DNA from: Symbiodinium natans
Lineage: Eukaryota > Sar > Dinophyceae > Suessiales > Symbiodiniaceae
Length of the DNA: 64,000 bases
NCBI GenBank assembly: GCA_905221605.1
Contig: CAJNDS010002294.1
Span: 438,501 to 502,500 of the forward strand
Direction: 5' to 3'
The notes under the pieces are model-generated. The model was not told where the DNA came from. It saw only the letters and a program-made list of their open reading frames with translations, and searched no databases. Positions 1-11,309 of this stretch are shown here, piece by piece (within the stretch, counting starts at the first letter, position 1; each line of letters opens with the position of its first letter). Both the position numbers and the translations under genes were made by a program.

Positions 1-820
1 GCGAACGGTTGGGGATTCGCATCTAATCGCATGCCGAACACCGGTTCCCCGAATCAGAAGCAGCATCATCATCCTTGCTATGACTTCAACCCTGCCAGTA
101 CTTGCGGGGAACCTGGTCTTGTATACCTTCAAGTTTTAAGCTGCGTGCGCGAGAAGCATTGCGATCGATGGGTTTGGCATCAAAACCACTGTTGGTGAAC
201 TGACTTCGCACGCATGTGGTGCGACTGGGAGCTGTAGCTCTCCAGTAGACTCAGAATGAGCTCAGGTGCAATCTTCTTTGTACTAAGCGCCGGGCCAGCA
301 GAATTGCTGTTGGCATGAGCAGCAGATTCGCTCAACGTCTAGCATCTCGCTGCTGTGTCCATATGGCAGGCAAGCCATCTCATGTGGTTTCCCAAGGACT
401 GGCTTGGACCTTAACATTGTATTGATACGCTTGGCCCCCTGCGTAAACATGATGCTGCCGTGTTGTGTAGGGGACACCCGATTCGATTGGAAGCTAGCTA
501 CAGGCGCAGACTTGTTGACTCCGGTCAGCTGCCTACGAACAAGCGGGATGATTCCATTTCTAGGCCGGGCAGCCTGACTCACTGTGAGACGACTGCCGCG
601 CCTGAAACTAGTACTTGTATATAACGATTACCAGCCGCTGTGGCGCAGGCCAGCATACGTGCTGGATGCCAAGACAGCCCTGCCTGGGTCCCGGCAGCTC
701 TTGGTTGAAGTTGAACTACCGAAGCTGCATCTGGAACTCAGGCCGATCAGTTTCGTTGTTTCGTCGATGTGTCCAGGAATAGGCCTCGAGACGAGTCACA
801 GGGTGTGCATGTGTGTGCAT
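1..820. other. No recognised gene
   Basis: I see no domain, RNA gene or convincing exon chain here. The open frames are short, overlap on both strands and lack recognisable motifs. An intron or intergenic DNA is equally possible. Confidence 0.5.
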
Positions 821-840
821 TGTGTGTGTGTGTGTGTGTG

Positions 841-872
<32 letters not shown>
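821..872. repeat. (GT)n followed by (GTCT)n microsatellite
   Basis: A run of GT dinucleotides passes directly into about seven GTCT tetranucleotides. The Cys/Val-rich and Thr/His-rich frames across it on both strands are artefacts of the repeat. Confidence 0.95.
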
Positions 873-3800
873 GGTGGTTTGCTGGGTTGCTTGCACCCGG
901 GCAGGCGAGGCCGCCATGCATCATGGCGCACTTAAGCACTTGGGTTCGCATTAAGATAGCAGTTCCGAAAGGCAAGTACGCAGCAGAGACTTGCACAGAG
1001 TACGAGTACGAGTTCTTACAGTGGTCCTACAGAGTAGTTGCAAAGTCTACAGAGTCTGCAGCCCAAGTTGTGTCCGTTGGCCCCCAAAAAGATGCACTGA
1101 GGAAGCGGAAGCAGCTCGAATGTCATCCTCCGGAGCGCTTTCTGGAGGCGCGAGAAGTCCACAAAAAACCATCCAACAAATGCCACCCCCCAGCAATGAA
1201 TCTGCTCTGCCATGTGACCCAGGAGTGCCGAAATGAATGGGATGAGCCCCTCAGAGTGACAATGAGTGACATATGACTAAGCTCTAGGCCATTGTCAGAC
1301 CGTGTTGTGCCTCAACGATGTTCCCCTAAGGTACGCGAACAAGTGGAAGTCAGAGGACCCATCTTTGAACGATCCTCCGGCTTATCCTTACACGCTCAAA
1401 ATTGTGCGGCTCCAAGCGTCTCCTTTACCAGCTGTCTCATCTGCATTCGCGTCAACAAGCTACAAGCTACACTACCATGCCAATGTATTACCCATTGCCC
1501 GCGTGCCCCAGTTCTGCCGTCTGGCTTTTCAGGTAAAAGGGCTTCTGGCGAAACACGCTGCCCTCATCACTGATCAGCCAATGCGCTGACAGGATTGTTT
1601 CTTGCCGTGAGTGGCGTCGATTGACTTGGTTCGAAGGGAGAAAGAGAGCCTTGAACCTTGAGAACGACTCGGTACTCAGACGTCATCGGTGCAGCCATGC
1701 TTTGGACTCTTCAGAGCTCATGCTTCATTCAGGATTGTGAAACAGCACTTTGCCAGGCCGTTACTGACCTCTTTGAGGCAGGAACTCGGCCATGCTTCAC
1801 AAGCTGGACAGGCGGGCAGCGCACTGGCAAATGATCTCATGGGCTCACTCTCAGAGTCTTCAGGTGCTGGGCTGCGTGGTTAAATGGCGCCTGGCTTTCG
1901 GACTTGCCAAAGCTCGCAAGGCACCGGGCTCTGCAGAACGGGAATGATCTGGTTCAGAGCATCCCAGAAGTGGAGAAGCTTCACTTGGCAGCTGCTTGGC
2001 AGACTCAGGCTGCTCCAGGTGAGCTGGTCCGGCGCTTACAGAACTTAAGACGAAGCGGACAGCGTTCAATCTGGAGTTGCAGCAAGAGTTTGCACAAGGA
2101 AGCAGACGACGATCTAGAAGAGGTGGATGCTCATGTTCGCATGCAGCAGATTCGATAACATCCTTTGAGACATGTTCTGCTGCGCAATAGTGTCAACATT
2201 GGCTTCAACCTGAACTGGTGTTTGCAGTTTTCCTTCTCTGAAAAAGAACAGTGACCAGTGGCGAGAAGGGACGTGACATCTTGTTTCAAATGTTTGCCAA
2301 AGCAGGACCAGGGCGCGGACCACGATGACGAGGAAGAGGCAACATCTGTGCCCAAAGTGGCCAGTACTTGTGCATGCGCCATCATACGGCCATGTTCCTG
2401 CAATTTGGGCAGTGTTTCGGTTGTACTGAAGTTTGACCAGAAGGGTCGCGGGTCAACAGTAGGGCCGACGCATGCAAGTTGGTGATAGTTCGGCTCACTA
2501 TTTCTGACTTCTCGCAAATCCATCCGTGAAGTCCATGCCTGAAAGCATTGGTTGACACACTTTCCACCTTGGGCATTGAGGCGGCGCCGCCTCATCCTGC
2601 GTCACCAAACGAAGAAAGTGAGACTGACGATGAATGAGCTGAGCAAGATTCGACACACATTGATCCCTGTCTCGTGGTTTCATGTTCAGGTTTGTGGTGC
2701 ATCACATTGTGCCACTGTGCAGTATCTCGTCTGGTCATGCTCAAATTGAGTATGGCCATGCGCTATCGTTAACGAAGCCACCAATTGCGCGGCCTTGGCC
2801 ATGATCAATGTGCATCGAATCGCAGTGTGTCTCTGAGATTCGACCAGGTGCTTCACGAAGCTACAAAGCTACAAACCCCGCTTTTGTCATCTGCATTACC
2901 GGCGTGTCATCTCAGTTACCAAGCAGCTTTGTGTTCTCTGTTCTGCCCTTCGCAGGAGAGAGGCGATGAGGACGATGACGACTCAGCCCCAGTCCGATTG
3001 AAAGTGCACGTATTCCAGATTTAGCTTAATGCATCTCAAAGGCGGCTTTCACTCACAGTTTGAGAACTGCCACTTCAAGAGAGTAACTGATTGGTTCTGG
3101 ACGTGTTTGCCGTCTGAGTGCACGTAAGCCATCGTAAGCCAACCAGGACGGTGGTGGGCACGAAGGAGGAGGCGCTTGGGGTGCCCAGTGGACTGCAAGG
3201 AAGGCCCGGGATTTCAGAGACCCAGAGCAGAGACCCGGAGCTGTGTGGTTCCTTGGAGCGACATGAGAGAATGCCTACACTTGTGCGAGAGCAAAAGGCG
3301 GCAGCATCATCCTTGGACAACATGTCCCAGATGAGTCTCGTCTGCAAAAATATAGCACAGGGCACAGGGCGCCGAGCACTGCCCACTTCGCAGGTTCAGG
3401 GGGAACATTCTGGAGGCTGCGCGAGCGGTACGTGTACATGGAGTACATGGCCTGCACAGCGCCGATTTTTCTTGGAGCGGCCAGGTGATCCTGCCACTGA
3501 TTCAGCGAAAGCTGGAGGATCAGAATTGGGAGGTTCCAGCTTTAGAACTTCAGTCTTGTTCTGGCCACTAGTCATCATTAGTCATCATTCATCATGCGAC
3601 TTCATGGGGCTACTTATCAGGTTCAGGAGTCTGGCGTGCTGGCTTTGGGGGCAATTGCCTTCGGCTGCATGGTGCGACCACGCCGTATTGCACCCTGCTG
3701 CTGCTACGCTACAAACATCATGGGGCTTCGGCGGCACGTACTGACAGGAAGGGCTGATGCAGTACATGCCCAAGGCCAGAGACCTCGTTAAGTGACATGT

Positions 3801-5511
3801 TCAGATATTCGGCCTGCTGAGCGAGCGGACATGACAATCAGCAATCTGCAGGTCATGGAACATCTGCTCAAGTGTGGAGCTGAGTCAGCAGTCCTGTGAG
3901 ATCTACGCACATGTGTCCAGAAGTGACATCGACGCATTGTGAGACACTGGCCGACCCTTAGGCTCAGCCAAGCTCCGAAGCCACTGCTGAGAAGCATCTC
4001 GTGTTGGACTGACGTATGAGACTCGTAGAGTTGACAGAGAGTGAAACAGTCAGGGCTGCGAGTGTCATTGGAAGAAGTCAAGGGAGGGGGCCAAGCCAGA
4101 GACAGAGAGGAGAGCCGTGCATATTGAGATGTGAAGCTGTTTGCGTCCCCGATGTGCGTGTGCTTGCTATTCCTGTTCCCTTTTGATGGAGCCCTGCTCC
4201 CCAACTTAGCGCTTCGAGCTGCTTTGGGTTATTTAGCAGTATATAAGGGGAAAGTTGAGAATTAGAGCCTAGACCAATTAAATTTGTGCCTCAGAGTGAG
4301 ATGCGGAATCTCTCGACAGCCTTGTCGGCATTCCAATAACCTGCCATGAGACCGCTGATATAACACTTACAAAGAGGAACCAACAAATGTAATTGTTTTG
4401 CAATAGCACTGCTTCGGGAAGCCTGTTCGTCAGTCCGACACTGCAGTAGTGCGACCCGGCTTGACGCAGGACAATAGCACGCTTCTCTCACTGGATATGC
4501 AACGAGCACGTGAATCCGCAGTCACAGCAGGCGGGGATTGTCCAAGAGAAGCTGTAGTTTCTTGATCTAAGCAGGCAGTCGCCTCCAACTGTAAAGAAGC
4601 GGCTTCGTGCTGCAGGTTCTCAGATCGGTGCTGCAGCAGCTGCTTCTCAGAGTTCTCGACAAGAACAAGCGGGTTCAGGAGGCGTAAACCCGCGATAGTC
4701 CATGTGTATCAAGGCAGTTCATGAAACAGGGCACTGCGGTGGCAGCTTGAGCTGGTCCTGAGGCTGCATGCAGTGCTTTTGCCACTCTGGAAGAAACGGC
4801 CGTCTTGGCCCGCTTGACAACCGACATGACTGTGTATCTTGAAAGTTCCCTGCTTGACGAGTTCATCTGCATCCCATCTCTAGACAAAACATGCCATGCA
4901 AGGCACGGCACCTGCTTGTGCCATACCTGGACGATATTGCCGTTTGCTTATTCGGACCAGTGCCAGACGTGCCCTCATCCAAGTCCTTTGCTCCTAAAGG
5001 TACAGACACTTTCGAGGGCTTTCCAGTACTACCAGGTCCCCAATTTCGCGCAAACTTCGCGGTTGGATATTGATGTTGTTGCCGATGGCTCAGCGTGACC
5101 AGGCCAAGAACCTGCTGATTCTCTACGATGCTGTCGGGACACTGGCAGATGCTGTAGGCCTGCACGACAAGCAACCCGACATGAGATGACATCATGTGCA
5201 TCACGTGGCATGACAGGATGCTGTCGGCTGAACAAAAAGGTCGATCTATCGTGAGTCGATTTATCGTATATTGGTTTGCTGTGTCCGTCTTGAGGGCTAA
5301 GATGTGGGAAGAGCAAATGGCGTGCGGCTGGGATTTGAATGTTCTTGATGCATGCTCCATCACAGTCGGGTGAAACTGAAGCGCCGCACCATGGAGGCAT
5401 CTTCACGTTACCTTTCTTTGTAAGACTTCGATGTGTGTAGTATGAAGCAGGGATTCGTTGGCCGTTTGGGCGATGTTGTCTGAAGCAAGTTTAGTGATGA
5501 AATTTCAAAGG
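873..5511. other. Unassigned DNA with scattered short open frames
   Basis: No family is recognised on either strand. One segment at about 1302-1411 (+) reads like an exon, with a balanced composition and Pro/Tyr/Lys-containing peptide, but I cannot place it. Acidic codons cluster near 2960-2990. Nothing here supports a gene model, although single exons of a heavily spliced gene could be hidden. Confidence 0.4.
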
Positions 5512-5580
5512 CAATTGGAGGGTTTAGGGATTTAGGGTTTAGGGTTTAAGGCTTGTAAGGGCTTAAAAGGGTTTAGGGCC
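5512..5580. repeat. Degenerate interstitial TTTAGGG tract
   Basis: Several TTTAGGG and GGGTTTAGGG units appear with one-base variants. This is the plant/algal-type telomere repeat. The tract is short and degenerate, so it is an interstitial copy and not a chromosome end. Confidence 0.8.
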
Positions 5581-6050
5581 GGGGCTGTGTCTACGTGAGG
5601 CAACTTCGTGCTTGCTGATGTTATTAAGGTGTTGTCTAAAGCGGCTCGAGCACGTTTCCAATTTGGATTTTTGGGCTCTGCTAGACGCAAAGTTTTTGCT
5701 GGATGAAGCTTCGTCTACATGGCATACTGGGGCTTGGAGTGAAGGTCTATGAGCGATTCGCTACTGAAGTGAATTGATGAATTGTGCATTGGTATGTTTC
5801 TTGAGAAACTTGCGGAAAGGCTTGCCTTGATGTGCACTTACTGCAGGCCATGGAAGTATGCCTTATTGTACCTTGCATGGGTGCTGCTGAAATCCATCTC
5901 GAGCCCACTCCTTGGATCTTGGATGTCGCCGAGCCCACCCCGGCCAACCCTCCGTGCGTTTTTCAAAGTTGCACACCCTGGAAAGTTATTTTTTGCAACT
6001 GGAGGGGATATGCCTGCAGCATTCCGCTTTTCCCATGCGCAAATATGTTT

Positions 6051-6073
6051 GGGGGGGGGGGGGGGGGGGGGGG
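6051..6073. repeat. Poly-G run of 23
   Basis: There are 23 consecutive G on the plus strand followed by a C-rich stretch. Glycine-rich and proline-rich frames across it are not credible genes. Its length is likely to be unreliable in an assembly. Confidence 0.95.
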
Positions 6074-6261
6074 CAACCAAAAACGCAGCCCCCAACCCCC
6101 CCGAGTTGGACAATTGATCACTTTTACTGCACAATATCCTGATTTGTTGTCACGGCTCCCTCAAGAGCAGGTCGCATTTCAGCTCTGAAGTCCTTGTGGA
6201 GGGGGCATGCATCATTCTGCTTGCAATGCTGCAACCGACCACACGAATGCTCCATCCTCGG

Positions 6262-6520
6262 TGCCATCCTCGTATCTGTCATCACTTTTGGAGGTTGACG
6301 CCTGAAAAGTGTCGACGGTCACGAGGGTGAGGCAGGTGTAGGGCGCCATCCTCGTAACTTTCGTCACCTTTAGACCACGATTTTCTGCTGACGCCTGAAA
6401 ACTCTCGAGTCACGAACGAGGATGACGCAGGTGGGGTGCGCCATCCTCGTAACTGTCGTCACTTTTGAAGATTCGTTTGGTCTTCGCATTTCAAAAGTAC
6501 AGACAGTCGCGAGGGTGGGG
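6262..6520. repeat. Three tandem hairpin-forming repeat units
   Basis: Three units start near 6262, 6343 and 6438 with the shared opening CCATCCTCGTA. Each is about 80-95 bases and is itself an imperfect inverted repeat: CCTCG...CACTTTT in the left arm pairs with AAAAGT...CGAGG in the right arm across a short variable loop. A near-match to the opening (CCATCCTCG) also lies at 6252. No coding potential is seen. It could be a minisatellite or a decayed array of a small inverted-repeat element. Confidence 0.75.
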
Positions 6521-6574
6521 TTTTGGATCTCGGGGTTACGCATGGGAGAACGAGAGGGCGGGTCGGTTCAAGCA

Positions 6575-7215
6575 TTTTCATGATATCAGAGACAGAAAGA
6601 GGGACAGTGATAAGATATAAAGAGATAGAAACAGGTAAAGAGAGAGAGGAAGAGAGATTAACGGAGGTCTTCGGCCTGTCTCCACTAACCCGCCCGCCTG
6701 TAGAAGCCGATCAGATACGACATCTGCAATGAGGGGTCGCAGTGAGTATGGGGGAAAGAGATCGGCTGGTTCACACCCGACCAGCCAAGTCGGGGTCAAA
6801 GGACTCCTCAACGATCTGGTCAACGACGGTCTGCCTGGATCGTAGGACGAGTTTGGTGAGGTGACTTTTGGAAAACAGGGCATGTGGGAGGGAGTTTGAG
6901 AGGAAAGGAGAGATACAGAGAGAGACTCAGAGCGGTGGGAGTGAGCCATAGACACAACGAGAGAGAGAGAGAGACAGCCAGCGCGCGGAGGTTCAGGGAC
7001 TTCTGCCCTGTCCTCCATGCCCGGTAGAATAACAAGAACAAGAACAAGAACAAGAACAAGAACAAGAAGAAGAAGAAGAAGAAGAGGAGAGAGAGAGAGA
7101 GCGCAACGCACGAAGCAGTGGGCCGTCGCGGCCGGGGTTCCCCATGAGGGGGACGTCTTTGCGGAGTAGAAGAAGAAGAAGGAGATAGTAAGAAGAACAA
7201 GAAGAAAAGCGCAAG
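6575..7215. repeat. Purine-rich low-complexity tract
   Basis: The plus strand is dominated by GA, GAA and AACAAG repeats. The clearest part is 7031-7102, where (AACAAG)n becomes (GAA)n and then (GA)n. Long minus-strand frames made of Ser/Leu/Phe are consequences of this composition and are not annotated. Confidence 0.85.
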
Positions 7216-10200
7216 GCTTGGCAGGAGGAACTGCGCACTCCAACGCCACTAGTGTAGACAGAAACATCGGTTCGGATCTTGTGTCTCGGATCACGTCGGT
7301 TATGTTCGCCGCGTGCATGATGCGTGTCTGCATCCGGGTTCGCGGCCCAGAGGAAACTGAGATATTTCAAAGTTAGGTTGGAGGACATCAAGAAGGTACA
7401 GTTTTTCCGATTAGCATACAAAACGAATTTCCCCATTTTAATATGCAAAAGATGAAGAGGATGTGAAGGTTTCCTATTTAGAAAAGTAGAGAAGCGAGAG
7501 GTTTTCGTCTTAACTATTTCCGCGCAGTGCCTAGATCGTGTTTGACGTCCTCAAACAGTTCACTGGCTACTGTGGCTGGCAGAGTCGTCTTCATTTGGTT
7601 TGCATTTGCTTGTCGAGCTTTGTTGAAGCTTCCCGAATTCGTTGTGCACCTTTTCCCCGATTTGTCAGATTTCATGTTTGCCTGGCATTTGCGTCCTGAC
7701 TCCCATAAAAAAATTGACAGACTTGATCCCGAAGCGAAAGCCGAAGGTCCGGAGCTAGACGTTGAGAAGTCGACAGCTCACTTTTCGGGGTGGCAGTTGC
7801 TTTCATGTGCTTGCGAATCTGCACTGACCGAGGTACAAGCAGCTGCTGCTGCAGCCAATGTTCCGCAAGTTCGAAGAGACTGCAGACAATGATAGATCAC
7901 TTGTTGCGCTGTTTGAGTGCCCTGGCTACACTGTCTTTGCTTAGGAAGGTTGCAGCCTGCGCAAGTTTTGCCTGCATGAAGCAGTGGAAGGAAGACTAGT
8001 TCGCCACCAACTCCTCTGCAAATGCACGTCTTCTACAGCAATAACGTATCAGTTTGGGTTTTTCCTTCAGACCCTCAGTGGTTTATTCAGCAATACCCGA
8101 ACGATCTGTACACCTGCACTGACTCGCCCCATCATCTCATATGAGGAGATTCGGGGAAATGTAGTGCTCAGCGGTGCTCTGCACCCATCAGCACCTCTGC
8201 AGCCTCCCACACGCCACTTTGCTCAGGTGCTTCTCATCTTTAGCTCAGAACTTGGGGCCATCTTTCATGCCCTACTGCAAGCCGCCTGATACACAGCTTC
8301 GAAACAGGAGGTGTGTCATCACATGTCATGCCCTCGAGCACTTACACGCATATCGACGCACAGCCGCACTAAGGCTCATTGAGAGATGCACGCGTCTCAT
8401 TCTCAGCGGCGCGCAGGCTGCTCAAATGCGCAGCACCTAGTCGGCTCCCGGCCATGATCCAGGTCAAGAAAAATGTGAGACTGTAGCGACTAAGTTCTGC
8501 TCCAATCCAGGCTAAGATCAGTGTGATTCATGGGTAGGCTAACGACAGAGTCTTAACGCGAATTCCATGGAGCTTGAGCCAAGCTTGTTTGCAGAAAATG
8601 CGCACTGTAAGGTGGATGCAGAACCCCAACGAGTTTGAAAAGCCAGACCGTGAGGTAACCGGCACGCCCTTTGCCGGCAAGGATCATGTCAAAAAGTTCC
8701 TTCAGCCGTGCAGGTCATGGCGGCAAGCATCGACTTGCTCTCTGGTGTAGTTGGCGGACTCCAAAGAAGAGTGTCCGAGGCACTTAGACACAGACTGGGC
8801 ATGAACAGACCTTTCGCCCTAAGATTCAAAAGGCAGCTCATCTCCTGCATTTCCCAGCATTGACCGGGTTCAGGTCCTGGCCCAGCAAAACTTCCTCTCT
8901 GTAGTACCGGAAGTGCTTAAGGACAGCGCATTGCAGGTGGGGTTCGATATCAGAAAGCTGGTCATGGCATCCCTGAGCCACTGCGCTGTTTTTGCCTGCA
9001 GGTCAAGCAAAGTGCTTTCGCACTTGTGGGTGATTCTGCTAGACATTGCATCGAGCACGAATCCCAAAACAAGTACGCAGCAAGTAAGTCCCGTTACATC
9101 CTATTGCAGAATTGGGCCCTACATGAGGCACCTTTCACCATTTTTGCCGCAGCTGCTGCCTCAATGTGCTCAGCCCAGCTTTGCGCATGATTCTGTTGTT
9201 GTAGTTGATACACTAGCCACAAGGGTTCTTGAGATCCTCAGGTGCAAAAGCTCTCCGGGAGAATACCTCCGCGACGGAGCCAGCCTTGTTTTTTTGAGTC
9301 ACATGGGGGTTGGCCCGGTGCTGTTTTATGCTGCGATTTCTCCAGTTGTTCTTGCAACTCCTTTGGTATTTGGCCAGCTCAGGTCAGCAACAATGCGTCC
9401 TGGGCCGTTGGAGAGATTTGCATCAAGGCTGAGACGACAATGTCGGGCTTGCATGGGTCCAAACTCACAGACTCCCATTTTGCAACAGGTCGGGCCAGAC
9501 TTCATGGCAAATTACTTGGACGATATCGCAGACGCACTTGTCACCACGTTGCAGAGGCCCTCAACTGTGCCCCTCCGTGTTCTGCGTGTCGTTGATGGAA
9601 ATGACCTACAGTATCAGTAGCGAATTGTACCAGCAACAGCAGAATGCAGCTTTCGCTCGCACAATATGCCACACGGATTGGCAGGTGCGCACAGCAGAGC
9701 AACAGGATGTTGACGTGAAGCCGGCGAAGATTGGCACCACAGCTTGCAGCTGCAGCTGGCCCAGGCTCAAGAGAGACTTTGGTTTTTGGCTTGCGCCATG
9801 CCAGGCAGAATGTCTGCATCACCTTGGGTCGCCTGGGTGTGGTGAGACCCTGACTGGAAACTTTGCCTTGCAGAGCTTCTGGGCCTCGAAGCACTCAGGT
9901 CTGTGGACCGCAGATGGGCAAGAGCTTTCCACAGTTTGCCCGGATCTGGTGCTTAGTCATGAAGGACCAGAAGCTAAAGATCAGATTCCACTGCATGGTT
10001 CTGCTATTGCCAGTGCTGCTCCCTGGCTCGAAAAGTCGAAGCTTCGGAAGACGCGAGGAGCAACCCCAAGCGCCCTGCACTTGCAGCTGAAAGCCCTTGT
10101 ATACCTGATTTAGACTAGCACATGTTTTCATGCCAGTAGTCCCGTCTGCCCCCGTTGTGGGATGCAGCAATACATGCAGATTGGATCGCGCATGATACCA

Positions 10201-10980
10201 CAGCAAATAGACCTGCAACCCGTAATGGCAACCTATTCTTGGAGCTATGCTCCAACAAATCGCGCAACTTGCAAGGCCATGCCACGCGTCAAGAGATGTT
10301 GACAAGCAGCCGCAGTGTCTTCATGAGTCCCACATTATTACTTGCAGGGTACAGCAATGTAGAGTCAATGTAGAGCAACCTGGGCAGGCCTTTCAAGGTT
10401 CAAGGCTGACTCTACGGAGCCTCAGCGCCGTTGCATCTGCAGGGGAAGTGCAAGGAGAAGATCGCCAAAGGAGCGGTCAGGCTTGGCGTCAGCAGCGACG
10501 ACGGACATCACACGATGGCACCCTGCTTTCAAGTTTGCAAAGTTTCGTCCCTGCCTCAAAAAAGGGTTGTCCATGCGTTTCTCAGGTGAGCTATCGCTGC
10601 CTGGATTGCGTCACTGACTTGCAGATCAAGAACATCGTCACAAAGGCGCTTTTGATTCGACACTCTGCACAATGACGGTGACACTGATCTGCAGATGACA
10701 GTAGAGCAGATGCGATTGGTCATGCGAGTGGTCTAAGCGGCTAGGTGGGTGCTGTGGACAAAGTCGAAGCCTGGTGGCAGCGCAAAAGCCACGAACGAGT
10801 CATGGGTAAGCCGCTTAAGCCGCTTCTCCTGCACATGCTGAGGAAGGCTTTGATGGTCTTGAAGGCGAGGACCGGGCAGCCGTGCTGGAAAAGGCGGCCT
10901 AGTCTTAGCTCATACCATTTCCCATTCTTGGCTGTAGCCGAGAGCAGCATCAGGCTTTCAACCCGGATGATTTAGATCGG
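7216..10980. other. Unassigned DNA
   Basis: Open frames exist on the plus strand, the longest at about 8913-9620, but none shows a recognised domain, and splice partners cannot be chosen with confidence. The segment around 10150-10680 is similarly uninformative. The region directly precedes the ankyrin/WGR gene and could hold its 5' exons. Confidence 0.4.
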
Positions 10981-11309
10981 TTGAGCTGTTGCCGTGGCAC
11001 AACGATCTCGAAGGCTGGGGTAAAAGCCAAAGCTGCTTCCTCGAGCTCCAAGCCAGCGCGAAAGGCAGCTGCGACTCGCGAGTCAGACTCTTCTGCTGCT
11101 CATGAACTCTGTGAGGCTGCCAGCAAGCCCAAGCCAAAGGCGAAACCAGAAGCAAAAGCTGCAAGGCTCGAGCATCGTGAAGGATCATGACCTTGAAATC
11201 ACTGCGAGTTGAGAATAGCTGAAACAGGGCTCCGAAAGGAAAAGCCGCTCCAAAAGAAAAAGCCGCTCCAAAGGGAAGAGCGGCTCCGAAGGATAAAGCA
11301 GTTCCAAAG
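10981..11309 (+). CDS. Lys/Ala/Pro-rich N-terminal exons of the ankyrin-WGR gene
   Basis: Two exons, about 10996-11165 and 11228-11309, join across a 62-base GC-AG intron that preserves the frame. They encode a basic, disordered, histone-H1-like tail: AKA/KPKAK-type residues, then four near-copies of a 7-residue unit of the KAAPKGK type, visible as a 21-base tandem repeat at 11240-11309. Such tails usually bind nucleic acid. Assignment to the ankyrin-WGR gene rests on position and phase only, and the start codon is not identified. Confidence 0.5.

Noticed and set aside
5512-5580. Chromosome end (telomere)
   Set aside because: The tract is short, degenerate and internal; similar tracts recur at 22.9-24.3 kb and 44.6 kb.
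6578-7333. 251-codon minus-strand open frame
   Set aside because: Ser/Leu/Phe runs are antisense of the purine-rich tract; there is no domain.
10705-10760. tRNA-like A-box word (GCGAGTGGTCTAAGCGGCT)
   Set aside because: No B box or acceptor pairing follows within tRNA length.
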